The notes under the pieces: generated by a model
Told to the model about the DNA's origin: nothing
Database searches by the model: none
The model's input: the letters and a program-made list of their open reading frames with translations, nothing else
Translations under genes and position numbers: made by a program
Part shown: piece by piece, positions 6,460 through 6,865 of the stretch
How the letters are laid out: every line of letters begins with the position of its first letter
Position numbering within the stretch: position 1 is the stretch's first letter
Source of the DNA: Lachnoclostridium sp. UBA1781
Lineage (GTDB): Bacteria > Bacillota > Clostridia > Lachnospirales > Lachnospiraceae
Length of the DNA stretch: 6,865 bases
Direction of reading: 5' to 3'
Assembly (NCBI GenBank): GCA_002315495.1
Contig: DCGJ01000062.1
Location: 3,865-10,729, forward strand

Positions 6460-6714
6460 GTGGAAGAATTAATGGCCTTGTTGCAGACATATCCTGCACT
6501 ACTGAAGGTTTTAGTGGCGTTTTCGGTAATGGGTGTTCTGTTTGTTATTTACCTTTTCGTTTTGATTTTTTGGAAGATTCTTTCTCATCCTGGAGCAGAG
6601 CAGAAGGCAATTGATAATAGCCAGGATAAGCAATTGAAGGAACTAGCTTCGGAATTAAGAAAAGTCAGTGAACTTGATAAGGAGTTAAAGGAACTCAAAA
6701 GTAAAATGCAATAA
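6460..6714 (+). CDS. Small single-pass membrane protein with C-terminal coiled coil, unknown function
   Basis: An 84-residue protein that I do not recognise. It has a short N-terminus (1-13), one strongly hydrophobic segment (about 14-40, rich in Val, Leu, Phe and Ile), and a highly charged tail (45-84). In the tail, residues 57-83 run in heptad-like order with Leu at 59, 62, 66, 72, 76 and 79 between Lys and Glu, which predicts a coiled coil. The Lys-rich tail is most likely cytoplasmic, with the N-terminus outside. It starts with GTG behind a strong AGGAGGT and follows the DUF1292 gene with no terminator between them, so the two probably share an mRNA. A terminator lies 11 nt after the stop. 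It could be a membrane anchor or adaptor that oligomerises, but nothing in the sequence fixes a partner. No signal peptidase site is evident. Confidence 0.75.
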   Translation: MEELMALLQTYPALLKVLVAFSVMGVLFVIYLFVLIFWKILSHPGAEQKAIDNSQDKQLKELASELRKVSELDKELKELKSKMQ

Positions 6715-6725
6715 CTTGTATGAAG

Positions 6726-6756
6726 GGATGAAATCCAGGGGATTTCATCCTTTTTT
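6726..6756 (+). terminator. Intrinsic terminator after the small membrane protein gene
   Basis: A perfect 11-bp stem (6726-6736 with 6740-6750) around a 3-nt AGG loop is followed by six T (6751-6756) and a further T run at 6760-6765. It closes the DUF1292 unit. On the minus strand no U-rich tract follows the stem, so it looks one-directional. Confidence 0.92.
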
Positions 6757-6865
6757 GTGTTTTTTATAATATTCAGTCGGGTAAAAACGTGCGACTTCAT
6801 GTAAGATAGGCAGTGCCCTGAAATCTACATGCTTTGTGATGGTTCGACCGGTTTGCAGATTTGCG
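6745..6865 (-). CDS. 3' end of an unidentified minus-strand gene (partial)
   Basis: Read on the minus strand from the right edge, one frame stays open for 39 codons and ends at TGA (6747-6745). The visible C-terminal sequence includes TGRTITKHVDFRALPILHEV (5-24) and ends in YPTEYYKKHKKG (28-39). The mix of residues, the ordinary codons and the basic lysine-rich end look like the C-terminus of a real soluble protein, whereas the two other minus frames contain early stops or look random. The stop codon sits inside the terminator stem of the convergent membrane protein gene. I do not recognise the family, and the rest of the gene is outside the window. The reading is moderately likely rather than certain because 39 open codons can occur by chance. 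Confidence 0.6.
   Translation of the reverse strand, partial: ANLQTGRTITKHVDFRALPILHEVARFYPTEYYKKHKKG

Noticed and set aside
1..6865. Search for CRISPR arrays, insertion sequences, attachment sites and tRNA or rRNA genes
   Set aside because: No regularly spaced repeats, transposase frames, terminal inverted repeats or cloverleaf-like sequences were seen on either strand.

Overview
The window looks like ordinary chromosomal DNA from a low-to-mid GC Firmicute, most likely a Clostridia member of the Lachnospiraceae type. This is inferred from the gene families (DUF3784, DUF1292, a clostridial-style Fe-S helicase with a nuclease-like N-terminus), from strong AGGAGG-type ribosome binding sites, from TTG and GTG starts, and from compact hairpin-plus-U-tract terminators. 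I see no mobile element, CRISPR array, tRNA or rRNA.

Layout, left to right. (1) Positions 1-978 hold the 3' three quarters of a uracil/xanthine permease (NCS2, UraA-like) gene cut by the window edge, closed by a strong terminator at 1026-1063. (2) Positions 1078-3398 hold a tightly packed plus-strand set: a small DUF3784 membrane protein, a polyprenyl-phosphate-type family 2 glycosyltransferase with a TTG start, and a diacylglycerol-kinase-family lipid kinase that overlaps the glycosyltransferase by 8 nt. A hairpin at 3411-3447 ends this unit and probably also serves the convergent gene. (3) Positions 3446-5908, minus strand, hold a large DinG/XPD-type helicase with an Fe-S cysteine set and an N-terminal PD-(D/E)XK nuclease-like domain. 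(4) A divergent intergenic region of about 180 bp carries candidate promoters in both directions. (5) Positions 6090-6714, plus strand, hold a very acidic DUF1292 protein and an 84-residue single-pass membrane protein with a coiled-coil tail, ended by a terminator at 6726-6756. (6) The last 121 bases appear to be the 3' end of an unidentified minus-strand gene, which the standard ORF lengths would miss.

Functional reading. The middle cluster is lipid and cell-envelope work: the glycosyltransferase probably loads a sugar onto undecaprenyl phosphate at the membrane, and the lipid kinase probably phosphorylates diacylglycerol (or a related lipid), which Gram-positive bacteria generate when they build lipoteichoic acid. 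The DUF3784 protein is a membrane partner of unknown role. The helicase-nuclease is a DNA-processing enzyme unrelated to the neighbouring units. No clearly new multi-gene system is evident. The items most worth following are the nuclease-helicase fusion, the insertion in the lipid kinase, the undescribed pairing of DUF1292 with a membrane coiled-coil protein, and the unannotated gene end at the right edge.
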